Assembly: GCA_023334545.1 (NCBI GenBank)
Contig: JAADVB010000012.1
Location: forward strand, 1 to 64,000
Source: Salisapilia sapeloensis
Taxonomy: Eukaryota > Oomycota > Peronosporomycetes > Peronosporales > Salisapiliaceae
Length of the DNA: 64,000 nt
Direction: 5' to 3'
Part shown: piece after piece, positions 1-10,959 of the stretch
Position numbering within the stretch: position 1 is the first letter of the stretch
Layout: each line of letters starts with the position of its first letter
Notes under the pieces: generated by a model
What the model saw: only the letters and a program-made list of their open reading frames with translations
Databases searched by the model: none
What the model was told of the DNA's origin: nothing
Position numbers and translations under genes: made by a program

Positions 1-63
1 ATTGGGAAATGAGGTACTCGCCGAGACCATATCGAGGATGTCTTTCAGCGACTTATCTCGCAT
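1..63 (-). CDS. 5' end of a gene running off the left edge
   Basis: A minus-strand ATG at 61-63 opens a reading frame of 21 codons with no stop up to the window edge. The residues read MRDKSLKDILDMVSASTSFP, a polar, helix-prone start with no signal peptide. The region between this ATG and the next gene (64-301) shows no other coding signal, so this would be the first exon of a gene whose body lies outside the window. Too little is visible to name it. Confidence 0.4.
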   Translation of the reverse strand, partial: MRDKSLKDILDMVSASTSFPN

Positions 64-301
64 TTCGTGTCTCGTGCAGCTTTTCGTGTTTTTGTCGATG
101 GGAGTGTGATTGGTTGATATACTGAGAAAAGGGGTGTGATTAGTGGAGAGCGTAGCCAAGTTGAAGCGACAAATTAACTGAATCGCTGCATATCTATTCC
201 CAGCACAAAGAAATGAAGATAGCTTGTAGATATCTCTTTCCGAATACAGAGATGACTTTACATGGAGCTACTAGAAAAGAAAGGAATGCATTAAGTTTTC
301 T

Positions 302-1484
302 TTAAATTCGTTGGAGGTATAGTCGATCCGACTGGATACTCCCGAGATAGAGCCCAGTTTCCGACGATAACACACAGCAGCTATCAACTGTTCCGCCGGC
401 CTTGGTTAACTCCAACTCTTTGACAAGATCAGCACCATGAAAGATAGCTGCCTGGCCTGAAGAAGAAACAGCCATCCAACTCGCTTTGTCGGATTCTAAA
501 GGTAGCTGCAGCAACCATTGAATGGGAAATTCCACACGTGCATACACTCTTCCGTCCTCGGTATGCGCATCAAATAGTTGGTAGACCATCCTATACATTA
601 CGAATGATTTATAATATACATGTAAAAGTAGAAGTAGGAGGTACCCATCATTTCCCGCAGCTAAGACCAAGTCTGACTGTCCATTCTGTTCCTTAGCCGG
701 GTGGGGAATGCTTAGCACCGTTCGAATAGGTGTTGCAAGTGGTATTTGGATCAACTGGCGCTCATAATGCAGTAGTGTCACGTTCTTATCACCACTTGCA
801 AGCAGAACATATGAGCTGCGAGTATGCTCGACGTCCGAGATGGACACCGAAGTGATACTTGTTGTCCTCGAATGTGTTTTCTTAGGATATGTCGCCGATT
901 TTTCATTCCGTCCGTGGGCATTGAGACTTGTCTGGAGAGAAAGAATGAACTTGATGGCTTAAAAACATAAATGCATCATCTACCTTCCACAAGACATTGT
1001 ACGGATCGACTCCATAGACATTTCCAGCGCAATCGCCCACAATAAATTTTTGGTTCCAAGTATGACGAATGCAGGTAACTCCTGCTTCAATTCGCATTCG
1101 TCTTATCTCCTATATGCATGAGCATAAAACATGAACGGGGGCATTCGCTATGACTATTCAGAAGCGTACGATGGCATCTCGATAGAACGCAACGTCGCCC
1201 GAGTCTGTACCGACCACCACCAATGGTTGCGATCTCTGCAATCCCTCGGACCATCGATCTGCAACAATCTCCAGTGCCTACACTCCAAGTCAGTCTCTCC
1301 TCGCTCCGAGCGTGACTCGGATCCTTACCGTAATAGGTGCCGTATCAACATCGACGGTCCATTCCGACGATGTCGGCAAGAGTTCCACCACATGCTCCTG
1401 TCGATCCTGTACTAGATAATAATGCAAAACGCCCTTGGTATCCCCCACCACGACCGTCGCTCCATCACTCGCCGCACAATTCAT
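302..1484 (-). CDS. WD40-like beta-propeller protein (5 exons)
   Basis: Five exons can be joined in frame. Introns lie at about 1278-1328, 1110-1169 and near 920-985, and another interrupts the codons around 590-655. The protein of about 350 residues repeats a propeller-blade pattern: a small-residue turn followed by a beta strand that ends in a shape such as VVVGDTKGVLHYY, LVVVGTDSGDVAFY, FIVGDCAGNVYGVD, LLASGDKNVTLLHY or LVLAAGNDGMVYQL. That makes at least five blades. There is no signal peptide or membrane span. WD dipeptides are not conserved, so this is a divergent propeller, perhaps a scaffold in trafficking, ciliary or TORC1-regulating complexes; I cannot assign a family. The start is the first ATG of the exon carrying MNCAASDG. 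Confidence 0.65.
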
Positions 1485-1577
1485 TTTTGTTAATTCGTTT
1501 CTATTCGATTACGCAATCTAGTCACTAGCTCGAACGAAAGTCGAAAAGCAAACAAATCATTTCCATTTAAATACCCA

Positions 1578-2522
1578 TTAATTCACGACAGGCGCATTGC
1601 GGCCCCAGAAACGTAGCGAGAATTTACGTTTCGGTTTCGATTCGCCACCCATGGACATGCCACGTAATCGTCGTCGAGGTGGTTCATCATCGCCTCGCAT
1701 CTGAGCTAATCGTTCTCTCGTTTCTTCATCTAAAAGCGACGAGCAAGAAGCTGCCATGTGGGTATTCCCGAAAGCAGAGGGAACGTTCCACTCGGGTACA
1801 CGAAGATTGGCATTCTCTTCTCTCGTACTCGATCGAGGGAAGTGGGTTAAAAAGGAGTCGACGTACGGATGGAACGTATGTACGAATTGGTCGAGCAAGA
1901 CCTTGTCTTCCTGCGCGTCGCTAAAGGTCGAGCCGGTCAGTGTGTGTTGCAAGAGGTTTGTGAGCTTGGCAGCACACGTGAGGGCCGTGCCTCGATAGGG
2001 TGCGAACTCAAAGAGAGTTGGCTTCACGAGGGACGGTCCGATGATGCGGAGGAAGAGAATGCTACCGACGACGAGCTGCGATCGGTGCCTGTAGTCTGGG
2101 AACGCCCGAGCGAACTCGGACATGATGTAGTGGCAGCTACTGCGTAGTACTAGCGGAGCAAAGTGGAGTGCCTTTGCAAGTCGTTCGAGCACACATTTTG
2201 CCATGGCAGTAATTTCTTCCGTGCCTACATTTGGGCTTGTGCGTAGTAGCGAGTGATCGTTGAGAATGGGGCGTAGGACGTAGCGGAAGTAGGATCGACC
2301 ACATTGTTCCCCAATTTCTTTCAGTAGAGCACTCAGAGGAGACGTCGTGCGTAGGAAGAGTTCGGGCTTATCAGCTACACGCTCGAGCTCGGTGCGAACG
2401 CAAGCATCGAGTTTCGAGACACGGAAGCTGTCAGTGCGTGCTCTTCCTCGCTTGTGGTTGGAAGAGGAGGATGAGGATGAGGAAGAGCTGTTGGTGCGAT
2501 GATGGAGCGCTGCAGCAGCCAT
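1578..2522 (-). CDS. Small RasGAP-domain protein
   Basis: A single exon of 314 codons. A basic, serine-rich N-terminus with an uninterrupted serine run at residues 12-21 precedes a Ras GTPase-activating domain at about 40-250. The clearest landmarks are PELFLRTTSPLSALLKE near 53-69, which matches the arginine-finger loop (Arg58 would be the finger), and SILFLRIIGPSLVKP near 154-168, which matches the conserved FLR motif of RasGAPs. Known family role: stimulating GTP hydrolysis by Ras-like GTPases. The C-terminus is basic and ends in a short tail rich in Arg and Lys. RasGAPs usually sit in proteins of 800 residues or more with C2, PH or other modules. Here the catalytic domain stands almost alone. 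Confidence 0.8.
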   Translation of the reverse strand: MAAAALHHRTNSSSSSSSSSSNHKRGRARTDSFRVSKLDACVRTELERVADKPELFLRTTSPLSALLKEIGEQCGRSYFRYVLRPILNDHSLLRTSPNVGTEEITAMAKCVLERLAKALHFAPLVLRSSCHYIMSEFARAFPDYRHRSQLVVGSILFLRIIGPSLVKPTLFEFAPYRGTALTCAAKLTNLLQHTLTGSTFSDAQEDKVLLDQFVHTFHPYVDSFLTHFPRSSTREENANLRVPEWNVPSAFGNTHMAASCSSLLDEETRERLAQMRGDDEPPRRRLRGMSMGGESKPKRKFSLRFWGRNAPVVN

Positions 2523-3636
2523 GGGGTCGATGTCGAAATGGGAAATGACGGGAATGAAGGGTGGGAAAAAGGCTCAGAAGGTGCGAGGAAGGAGGCGCGC
2601 AGTTTCGTCGATAGAAAGTTTTAGTACACGTGCGTGTTACTTGTGCTCGTTTAGTACAGACTTTGGTACAAGGCACAGACGAGTTGGAGGAGTCTCCCAC
2701 CGGAAGCACCTCGGCACGCAGACGTCGTAAGTTGATAAATAGGCACGGCGTCGGCCGTCCTTGTCCGATATAACATGTCTATGCCGTCCAGCTGAGACGA
2801 CGGAACGTTCGTCCCAGATCGAGTTTATGCTATAAAACGAGACGAGTCGATTTTCGTGACTTTATGCACGACAGATGCACGAGATCATGGCTTTTCGCGG
2901 CTTGCTTGAAAAAGAAACTAGCTTTCCTCTAAAAGATCGAGCAGAAGGTGACGCTTGAGTCGGCATGCGCAACTGAACCCACCATCAGTCCTGCATGATT
3001 TTTTAAGCCACCGTTTCTCCTACCTTCGTACAATGTTTCCGACTTGGTACATTGACCTGGTCCTGTGTTACGGCCAAGTCAAAGCGTTTATGTCCGGCTA
3101 GTAGCTTATTCGTTGTTGAAGAGGATGCAAACAACAATTTTTCGGCTAGAAACGGACCGGTTGACACGTATTCGAAGACCAAGCTCCTTCGAAAGGATTG
3201 GAGCCAACCACGTTTGTCGCCAATTGAATGAATCCAAGGTTGATAAGAGGGCATGCTGTGCATCATTCACGTGCATAGTATGATTATACGCGTGAACATG
3301 TTGTAGTCATGTAGAACGTAAATGAATAGCGAGTAGTTTGTATGCCCTATTGTCCTGTCGATTCTACACTTGAGGTGCTGTTTGCTTCTACACGCTACTA
3401 AAGACATCATGGCGAGGTAAGTAATCTGCATCCTACGCTGTGTTTCGTCGGCTCGAAGGCTTACCGTAGGATGCCACGGTATTAGAAAGTCATTAGCTAC
3501 ACGACGACAGTACATTGGCAGCGCACGCCACGCTAGTCGACCATGTATCATGTTGATTCTTCGACAGGAATGAATCACGCCTTACGCGGCTTACTGGAAA
3601 CATGCATTGAATATATACTCAGATGATGATGACACG
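2523..3636. other. Gene-free stretch with one intron-like segment
   Basis: No convincing coding region was found on either strand. Open frames of 70-100 codons exist (for example minus 3267-3578) but have no domain-like composition. At 3417-3469 the plus strand has a 53-nt segment running GTAAGT...CGTAG, which looks like an intron of local size. The reading frame across it closes after seven codons, so it may belong to a non-coding transcript or a 5' leader. There is no tRNA-like fold. Confidence 0.4.
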
Positions 3637-3644
3637 TCATTTTC
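3637..3644 (+). promoter_or_regulatory. Initiator-like TCATTTTC before the DHFR start
   Basis: TCATTTTC matches the oomycete initiator consensus (YCATTTYY-like) and lies about 23 nt upstream of the ATG at 3667. It lies downstream of the alternative in-frame ATG at 3607, which favours 3667 as the real start. Confidence 0.4.
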
Positions 3645-3666
3645 GCGCCGTCCATTCGTGTGCACT

Positions 3667-4200
3667 ATGCCGAAGAAGGAGGTGGCACTCATCGCGGCCG
3701 TCGCGATGAACAATACGATTGGCAAAGGAGGTACATTGCCATGGAAACTTCCGTGCGATTGGGCATTCTTCTGCACTGCCACGCAGCAGCAAGTGCTCAT
3801 CGTTGGCCGACGTTCGTTTCAAGAGTTTAATGCACCCGTTCCGAATCGTCACACGATTGTCGTTTCACAATCCTGGTCTACCTTGGGTCGTCCCAAGTCA
3901 TTAGTCTCCGACCAGGATATCGAGGTCGCTTGTTCCTTGCGTCATGCGTTGGCACTTGCGCACACGTTACCAAAGTATGCGCAATGTCATAGCGCATTCA
4001 TTGGTGGCGGACAGCAATTGTATGCAGAAGCGCTAGATCAACGAGCTGCAGATACGTTCTACTTAACGAGAGTACACAAAGTAGTCGACGGTGACCGATT
4101 CTTTCCATCGGATTGGTCGAATGCGTTTTCTCGACTAACTTATGCACGAACTGCTACATCACGTGATACAACGGTCTCTATTCAGAAATGGAAACGATAG
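3667..4200 (+). CDS. Dihydrofolate reductase, stand-alone
   Basis: 177 residues in one exon, the usual length of a monofunctional DHFR. It reduces dihydrofolate to tetrahydrofolate with NADPH. Visible motifs in order are IGKGGTLPWKLPCDWAFF at about 18-35 (Trp26 of the LPW loop and acidic Asp31 for substrate protonation), VLIVGRRSF at 43-51 (the NADPH-binding GRxxW-type loop, with Phe in place of Trp) and FIGGGQQLY near 116-124. An in-frame ATG at 3607 would add 20 residues, but an initiator-like TCATTTTC lies between the two. No thymidylate synthase domain follows: the stop is at 4198-4200, and a convergent gene ends at 4214. Stramenopiles normally have a fused DHFR-TS, so this is either an extra paralog or a split gene. 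Confidence 0.85.
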   Translation: MPKKEVALIAAVAMNNTIGKGGTLPWKLPCDWAFFCTATQQQVLIVGRRSFQEFNAPVPNRHTIVVSQSWSTLGRPKSLVSDQDIEVACSLRHALALAHTLPKYAQCHSAFIGGGQQLYAEALDQRAADTFYLTRVHKVVDGDRFFPSDWSNAFSRLTYARTATSRDTTVSIQKWKR

Positions 4201-4213
4201 AGATGCATCGTCA

Positions 4214-5071
4214 TCATTCATTTATGTTGCTTTTATCTACATCTCGTAGTGATTCGACTTGCTCCTGCAGCTCTGTAAATTGTTTCTCCAGCTTCGAAAC
4301 TCGCGTTCGATGCGAAGCTTCCGAATGGACTGTTTGCTGGTGCAAGAGAGACAAGTGCTGCTCTGACGCTTTCAATCTGTCCATCAATGGTGCTAGTTTG
4401 GCATCCAGTAGCTGATTGAATTTAGCTTCCATGTCCTGCTGTAGTTTCTGTTGGATCATTTGGACTTGCATGAGCATATTCCTATCCAGACTAGATGGTG
4501 CATTGACATTCATGCCAGCAAAAGCAGAGGACAGAGAAGATGTCTGGGCTTTTTCCGGTGGCGCTTCGACCGGGTCATAGTTCATTTTAAATTCTTCCAG
4601 CCTGAATTCATCTTTATTGCCTGTCAGGGACACGAATCGGACGCTAAGTGTGTAGATGGCATCCAGTACACTGTAGTCTGCATTATCTCTCTGCAATTGC
4701 ATTTCGACGTTGAATTGTTGTGGTGCATGGCGTTCGTTGGAAGTGACTTTGCTACCACGCTGCGTGCCTAGGTACACTTCCCGTTCTTCTTTCGTGCCAT
4801 CGAAAGACGTTTTTAGGCCTCGGATGCGTACTTCAATGTGACGAGCCGAGCTACGTGTTTGGAGCCGGAGGGATGTACATCGAAGCGGATGGGCTGCAGT
4901 CCAATGCAAGTGTAGGTCGCACGGTGTCTTACGTTCGGATGAGTCAGCCTCAGGCCGATTGCATTGTATTGGTAGCGGTTGTAAGGTAGCTCGAGGTTCG
5001 TTAATCGAAGACTCGGTGGACAAGTACAGCTTGTCACGATACCAGTCGAGCTGGATCTCCATGTTCGTCAC
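4214..5071 (-). CDS. Beta-sandwich plus coiled-coil protein, PAAT-like
   Basis: 285 residues, one exon. The N-terminal 150 or so residues look like a beta-sandwich, with alternating hydrophobic strands and a section reading ARHIEVRIRG followed by EVYLGTQRG. The C-terminal third is helical, with a DMEAKFNQLLDAKLAPLMD segment and a heptad region up to the end. This order, and the MEVYLG-like strand, recall the metazoan PAAT/C10orf88 family, which associates with mitochondrial ABC transporters. The resemblance is by eye and weak. Its stop lies 13 bp from the stop of the DHFR gene, so the two 3' ends overlap on opposite strands. Confidence 0.6.
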   Translation of the reverse strand: MTNMEIQLDWYRDKLYLSTESSINEPRATLQPLPIQCNRPEADSSERKTPCDLHLHWTAAHPLRCTSLRLQTRSSARHIEVRIRGLKTSFDGTKEEREVYLGTQRGSKVTSNERHAPQQFNVEMQLQRDNADYSVLDAIYTLSVRFVSLTGNKDEFRLEEFKMNYDPVEAPPEKAQTSSLSSAFAGMNVNAPSSLDRNMLMQVQMIQQKLQQDMEAKFNQLLDAKLAPLMDRLKASEQHLSLLHQQTVHSEASHRTRVSKLEKQFTELQEQVESLRDVDKSNINE

Positions 5072-5579
5072 TCTTTGTCCGAAGTCTTACAATTATATAG
5101 ACGATATGTGCACAGCGCTTTTATCTATTTCGCACTCTGTCTGGAGCTGCTGAGTAACCATTTTGCACTGTGCGTTGCACCGATTCGTATACACTTTGTG
5201 GGTATTCCATGGAGATAATTCCATGCTGTAAAATGGCTTAGACTTAGTGAGACGACGAAATCGAGGCAAGGTGGATGCTTGTCAGACATCTTGGCGAGAG
5301 GGAAGACATGGACATCATCTATCGTTCAATCCATATGTAACCATTTCAACGAACATTACGCTTCGTTCACTTTTGATTTCTCTTCCCATAAAAGCACGAG
5401 CGTGATAGAATTTGAAACACGTAAAGGCGATAATTGTAAATATCCATGATAACGTTCAGCGTTGCCAATGTTCTACCAAGAGCTTTGTGCATGAGGTTTC
5501 CACACTCCATGGACCAAAAAAACGTGTGCTTCGATGGGATGTTTTGTTATACAGGACATCGCTCACACCACGTTCGTCC
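5072..5579. other. Divergent intergenic region
   Basis: About 500 bp separate the starts of the PAAT-like gene (minus) and the tyrosine phosphatase gene (plus). No domain-bearing frame is seen. Both promoters must lie here. An initiator-like element is annotated at 5580. Confidence 0.5.
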
Positions 5580-5587
5580 GCATTTTC
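5580..5587 (+). promoter_or_regulatory. Initiator-like GCATTTTC before the LMW-PTP start
   Basis: GCATTTTC, close to the oomycete initiator consensus, lies 15-23 nt upstream of the chosen ATG at 5603 and supports that start over in-frame upstream codons. Confidence 0.35.
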
Positions 5588-5602
5588 ACACCGTCGCAGA
5601 CT

Positions 5603-7600
<1,998 letters not shown>

Positions 7601-7777
7601 TCATGACAGTTGTATTCAGGTGTTAATAGAAGGAGCTACAGTTGCGAAATCAGGGTGTGGTCCTTGAAGAAAGAGAAAGAAAAGAAAAGCGTTGGGATCA
7701 TCACCCATCCGTCTTCCCTCTCCGGCGTCCTAAGAGAGGACATATACGATTGTTTCATCACAAACAAGCTCGAGGTC

Positions 7778-8529
7778 ATGACAGAAATCAAGTATGGCAC
7801 AGAGCCGGCGTTGAGACCACCTCCCCTCGTTATACCTCGAGCAGATAATCAGGCCGATCTCACTGCTTCGGCGACGAAATTCGCCATGGAGCCGACGGAC
7901 GACGATGTCGATGCTCGATATGACCGATTACGACGTACACAGAGTGAATCGTCGGCAACGATATCACAGCATTCGACGCATACCTCAGAACGCAGTCTCT
8001 TGCTGTCCACCGGTTCGGATGAACGGACGGATTATGGTAGTAACCAGGACACACATAGCATTAAAGAGGACTCGGAGTATCCGTCAGAGTTACGCAAGTC
8101 GCCTCAGCGCCGGCCATCGATCCTACGAATGGGCTCCCTTCGTCCACAGAGCGCGCGTGGATTGCGTAAAAGCGCGTCGGTGGAGTTTGTGATTGATATC
8201 GTCGAGCCGCCAAAGACGAGCGGACATATACGACGCTATAGCGGGTCAAGTTTACGGCGAGATATGCCACGGTACGTCTGCAGGTAGTAAAATATTTGGG
8301 AAGATTGCGTCTTAATCGATTTCGTAGGCGATTGACATGGGAAGAGCGAGAAGCATTGTACAAAATTCGTCCGGACCTGGAGATTGAGCCATCGGGACAG
8401 TATCGTCAGAATATGGAAGCGGCACAACGGAGGGCACAGAAGCGTATGATCTTTTCAATGTTCGGTGGCCTCTTCTCCGTCTTGCTTTTAATTGTATTCT
8501 ACTATCTTTTATCCCATTCGAACGCATGA
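7778..8529 (+). CDS. Tail-anchored protein with many RRxS-type sites
   Basis: Exons 7778-8271 and 8328-8529 (56-nt intron) give 231 residues. The first 160 residues are hydrophilic and look disordered, with several Arg-rich serine motifs (QRRPSILRMGS, LRKSAS, RRYSGSS) that fit basophilic kinase sites. Exon 2 encodes a charged helix (RRLTWEEREALYKI) and, near the C-terminus, one hydrophobic span (IFSMFGGLFSVLLLIVFYYL) with only a few residues after it. That is a tail-anchor topology, with the bulk facing the cytosol. I do not recognise the family. An in-frame open stretch extends upstream, but the ATG at 7778 is the first methionine with a protein-like sequence after it. Confidence 0.7.
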
Positions 8530-8992
8530 GACGCCAACTAGCAACTTTGCTGCGTCGACCGCTTGCATGTGGATCTGTTTGCACATGGATAACGTACTTT
8601 AAAAAATTGCTCTTGCAAATTTCTGCTTTTGTCTACTATCGTTCCAGCTTGGGTTTAGGATCGTCGGAATGACGATCAAGTAGCTTTCTATTTGTCATCA
8701 TGTCCGTTCATCCGTATCTCTCCCTAGTCGTTCTGGTAATTATTATATCTATAAATCATTTGACATACACAAGACCATATTCCTGTGGATAGCCTTAGTC
8801 GTTATCGCCTTGGAGACGCGTGTGAAGAGAGTTTGAAAACTCAAGGTTGAAGGGTTCATCGCTCCTACGACCGTCATCCGACTCAGTAGCTACTAAGATA
8901 CAGAATAGACACCTGAACTAGAAGTGGAACTACATCTATCTAGTATTTCCTACTTTCTTTTCTTTGGTGGACAAGTACATTGTGATCTAACC
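8530..8992. other. Intergenic region, nothing recognised
   Basis: About 460 bp between the tail-anchored protein and the TRMT112 leader. I see no open frame of interest, no tRNA and no repeat. Confidence 0.5.
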
Positions 8993-9125
8993 ATGTCGTC
9001 CTGTAAGTATCTGCATGAAAGATAGATCGGATGTCTTTCTCTTTTCTTTCGCATTTCTACCTCTCATATTCTTTTTCATACCTTTTCATACTTTAGACCA
9101 ATCGACCACAGCAAGTAGCAAGTAG
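8993..9125 (+). other. Possible spliced upstream ORF in the TRMT112 leader
   Basis: An ATG at 8993 is followed after 10 nt by a donor GTAAGT (9003), and an acceptor CTTTAG ends at 9096. Splicing this 94-nt segment yields a 12-codon frame whose TAG stop (9123-9125) lies one base before the TRMT112 ATG at 9127. The splice sites are good, but the translation of this frame is conjecture. Confidence 0.3.
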
Positions 9126-9126
9126 A

Positions 9127-9498
9127 ATGCGGTTGATCACACATAACATGCTCGTGTGCAATAAGAAGGGTGTGGAGAATGGGTATCCTCTGCGCATCAC
9201 TGCAGAAGAGACTGAGGATATTGCATGTGACTTCCAGCCAGACTTTATCCGTAAAATCTTGCCCAAGCTTGACTGGTCTGCATTCATCGGTGGTGCCAAG
9301 GACCTCCAAGTCGCGACGGACTTGCCAAATGAGCTGCCGACGGATGCAAGTGACCAAGTTCTACGATCTATCCATCATGTCCTATTGGAAGTGCATGTGA
9401 AGAAAGGTAAATTGACATGCCCAGAGTCTGGACGTGAGTTCCCGATCGTCGACAGCATCCCCAACATGCTGCTTCGAGAAGACGAAGTTGGTGAATAG
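9127..9498 (+). CDS. TRMT112: TRMT112, methyltransferase activator subunit
   Basis: 123 residues, one exon, standard length. TRMT112 is a zinc-ribbon and helix protein that partners with and stabilises methyltransferases acting on tRNA, 18S rRNA and translation release factor. The protein opens with MRLITHNMLVC, the hallmark start of the family. It continues with a helical insert (LPKLDWSAFIGGAKDLQV) and ends with the zinc-ribbon-like half (GKLTCPESGREFPIVDSIPNML). As in many eukaryotic members, only some of the archaeal zinc cysteines remain: Cys11 and the Cys of LTCPESG. The gene converges on the CIA30 gene, with stops 82 bp apart. Confidence 0.95.
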   Translation: MRLITHNMLVCNKKGVENGYPLRITAEETEDIACDFQPDFIRKILPKLDWSAFIGGAKDLQVATDLPNELPTDASDQVLRSIHHVLLEVHVKKGKLTCPESGREFPIVDSIPNMLLREDEVGE

Positions 9499-9579
9499 AA
9501 TACACTTGTGTTTTGGAAAAAACCTTGTTACTTTTATACGGCAAGGTCGTCTGGTTTCCGTACACGCTTATCTTGATTC

Positions 9580-10929
9580 CTACGACAGACTCAGTCGAGT
9601 GGCATTCGGATAGTAACAAAATGATGTATACGTTTCGTCTGGTAAATCGTCATCATCAATGTCTTCTGTCGTAATACCAATGTGCTTTGCCTTCTTCTCC
9701 TGATCACTGACCTTGGCAACTGCCTTCACCCATTGCACTCGGAGCTCAAAATCGCCGTCTGTGTTGTCGGCTATGGCAAAGCCAAGCTACTCCAAGTTGT
9801 AAGAACTCGAAGCTTGTATAGATACGAGGTCATGAGCATACGTTTCGGAGCTTTCCAGGGTCGAGTTCAGTCTCGTCATCCACTTTTACGAAACCTTTGG
9901 CTGTCAGCATAAAGTTTTGGAATGGAAGCTAAGAGCAAGTATTTAGATAGGAGCTGGTAAGAAGAGAAAGTAGCTATACTTCGATGTCGACCCATTGGTT
10001 AGGAGGAGTACGAATAAATCCCTAGGATAAACGTAAGCGTACTAGTCGATGGAGCTAGTGGATGTATATAGGTAGTACCATGTACAGATTAAACGGATTC
10101 CAGCTATCCATTTGGACATTCACGCGGTATCTATCCACAGAGTGAGAGACGAGTAGGAGAGGAGAGATGATAAACGTACATTCGGCCGTCGGTCATGACA
10201 CGCATGGCTAGTCCTTCATAGCCATGAAGCAACAGATTCGGCGGCAGTTGCATGCGAGCAGCACAGAACCCACTTCGGACGATATCAGGCTCCGTCGGTT
10301 GGATGTGTGTGCTGATGGTACCACAGAAGACAGCTATAGGAAGGAGATAAGTGGAGATGAATCGTCCTGTGGGAGCTAGTTGGATGTACCTGACGGGACA
10401 TTGTCATCGACATTTACTCGTTCGATCTTGTTATATTCAGTGTCTTCAGGAGTAGATAAGGAAGGGTCGTAGATTCCCCAATGACAGACAGAGGAGCCTA
10501 TGCTCTAGATGATCAACACATCATGATAGCAAATGTCGATGCAATGACTAGATATACCTCCAATGGATTTGTCACTGCTATAGATCCAATTCTCAAGGCT
10601 CTGGAGTCTGTCGAACTTGACGATTTCACGCTCAGGCGCCAGATTAAGCTGTAGACCGAGAGCTGTATCATCACGAAGCACACGCCTCCCATTTCAATAC
10701 GATTCAACTATAATACACAATTCCATGAGTGTGTACCTTGTCTAGAGTTGATCGTAGCTGATCGAAGAGATGATCGGAGTGAGTTCCAGACACCCATCGT
10801 TGCAATATATGCACGTACAGACCAGCGGAATCACGGTCTCTCGTTCGTGTCCTGCGGTTGGTATATTTACTTCTATAGTGTAAATTAACACAGGAGATAA
10901 ATATACGTATCAAGACTCAATAAGGCCAT
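9580..10929 (-). CDS. CIA30/NDUFAF1-family protein (multi-exon)
   Basis: At least eight short exons. Introns at about 9787-9841, 9929-9979, 10022-10078, 10131-10179, 10334-10389 and 10498-10557 all close in frame. The core reads as a CIA30 (complex I intermediate-associated protein 30) beta-sandwich: APEREIVKFDRLQSLENW, then SSDKSIGGSS, then SGFCAARMQLP, GYEGLAMRVMTDGR, YRVNVQMDSW, IRTPPNQWVDIELPFQNFML and finally LGFAIADN. Family members help assemble mitochondrial complex I. The C-terminal tail is acidic (DIDDDDLPDE). The N-terminal 60 residues are less certain. The model needs a 34-nt intron (10873-10906) and one of about 88 nt ending near 10656, and the ATG at 10929 lies only 30 bp from the divergent kinase start. 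I see no strong mitochondrial presequence. Confidence 0.78.
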
Positions 10930-10959
10930 CTCCGTTGGTCGAGTGCTCAGAGCGACGAC
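10930..10959. promoter_or_regulatory. Very short divergent promoter region
   Basis: If both proposed starts are right, 30 bp separate the CIA30 ATG (10929, minus) from the kinase ATG (10960, plus). An alternative kinase start at 11002 (MSSYEKLDCIG) widens this to 72 bp. The transcription starts must then overlap the neighbouring coding sequence. Confidence 0.35.

Noticed and set aside
2460-2500. Short GAGGATGAGGAAGAG-type repeat as a regulatory microsatellite
   Set aside because: It encodes the polyserine run of the RasGAP protein on the other strand, so coding explains it.
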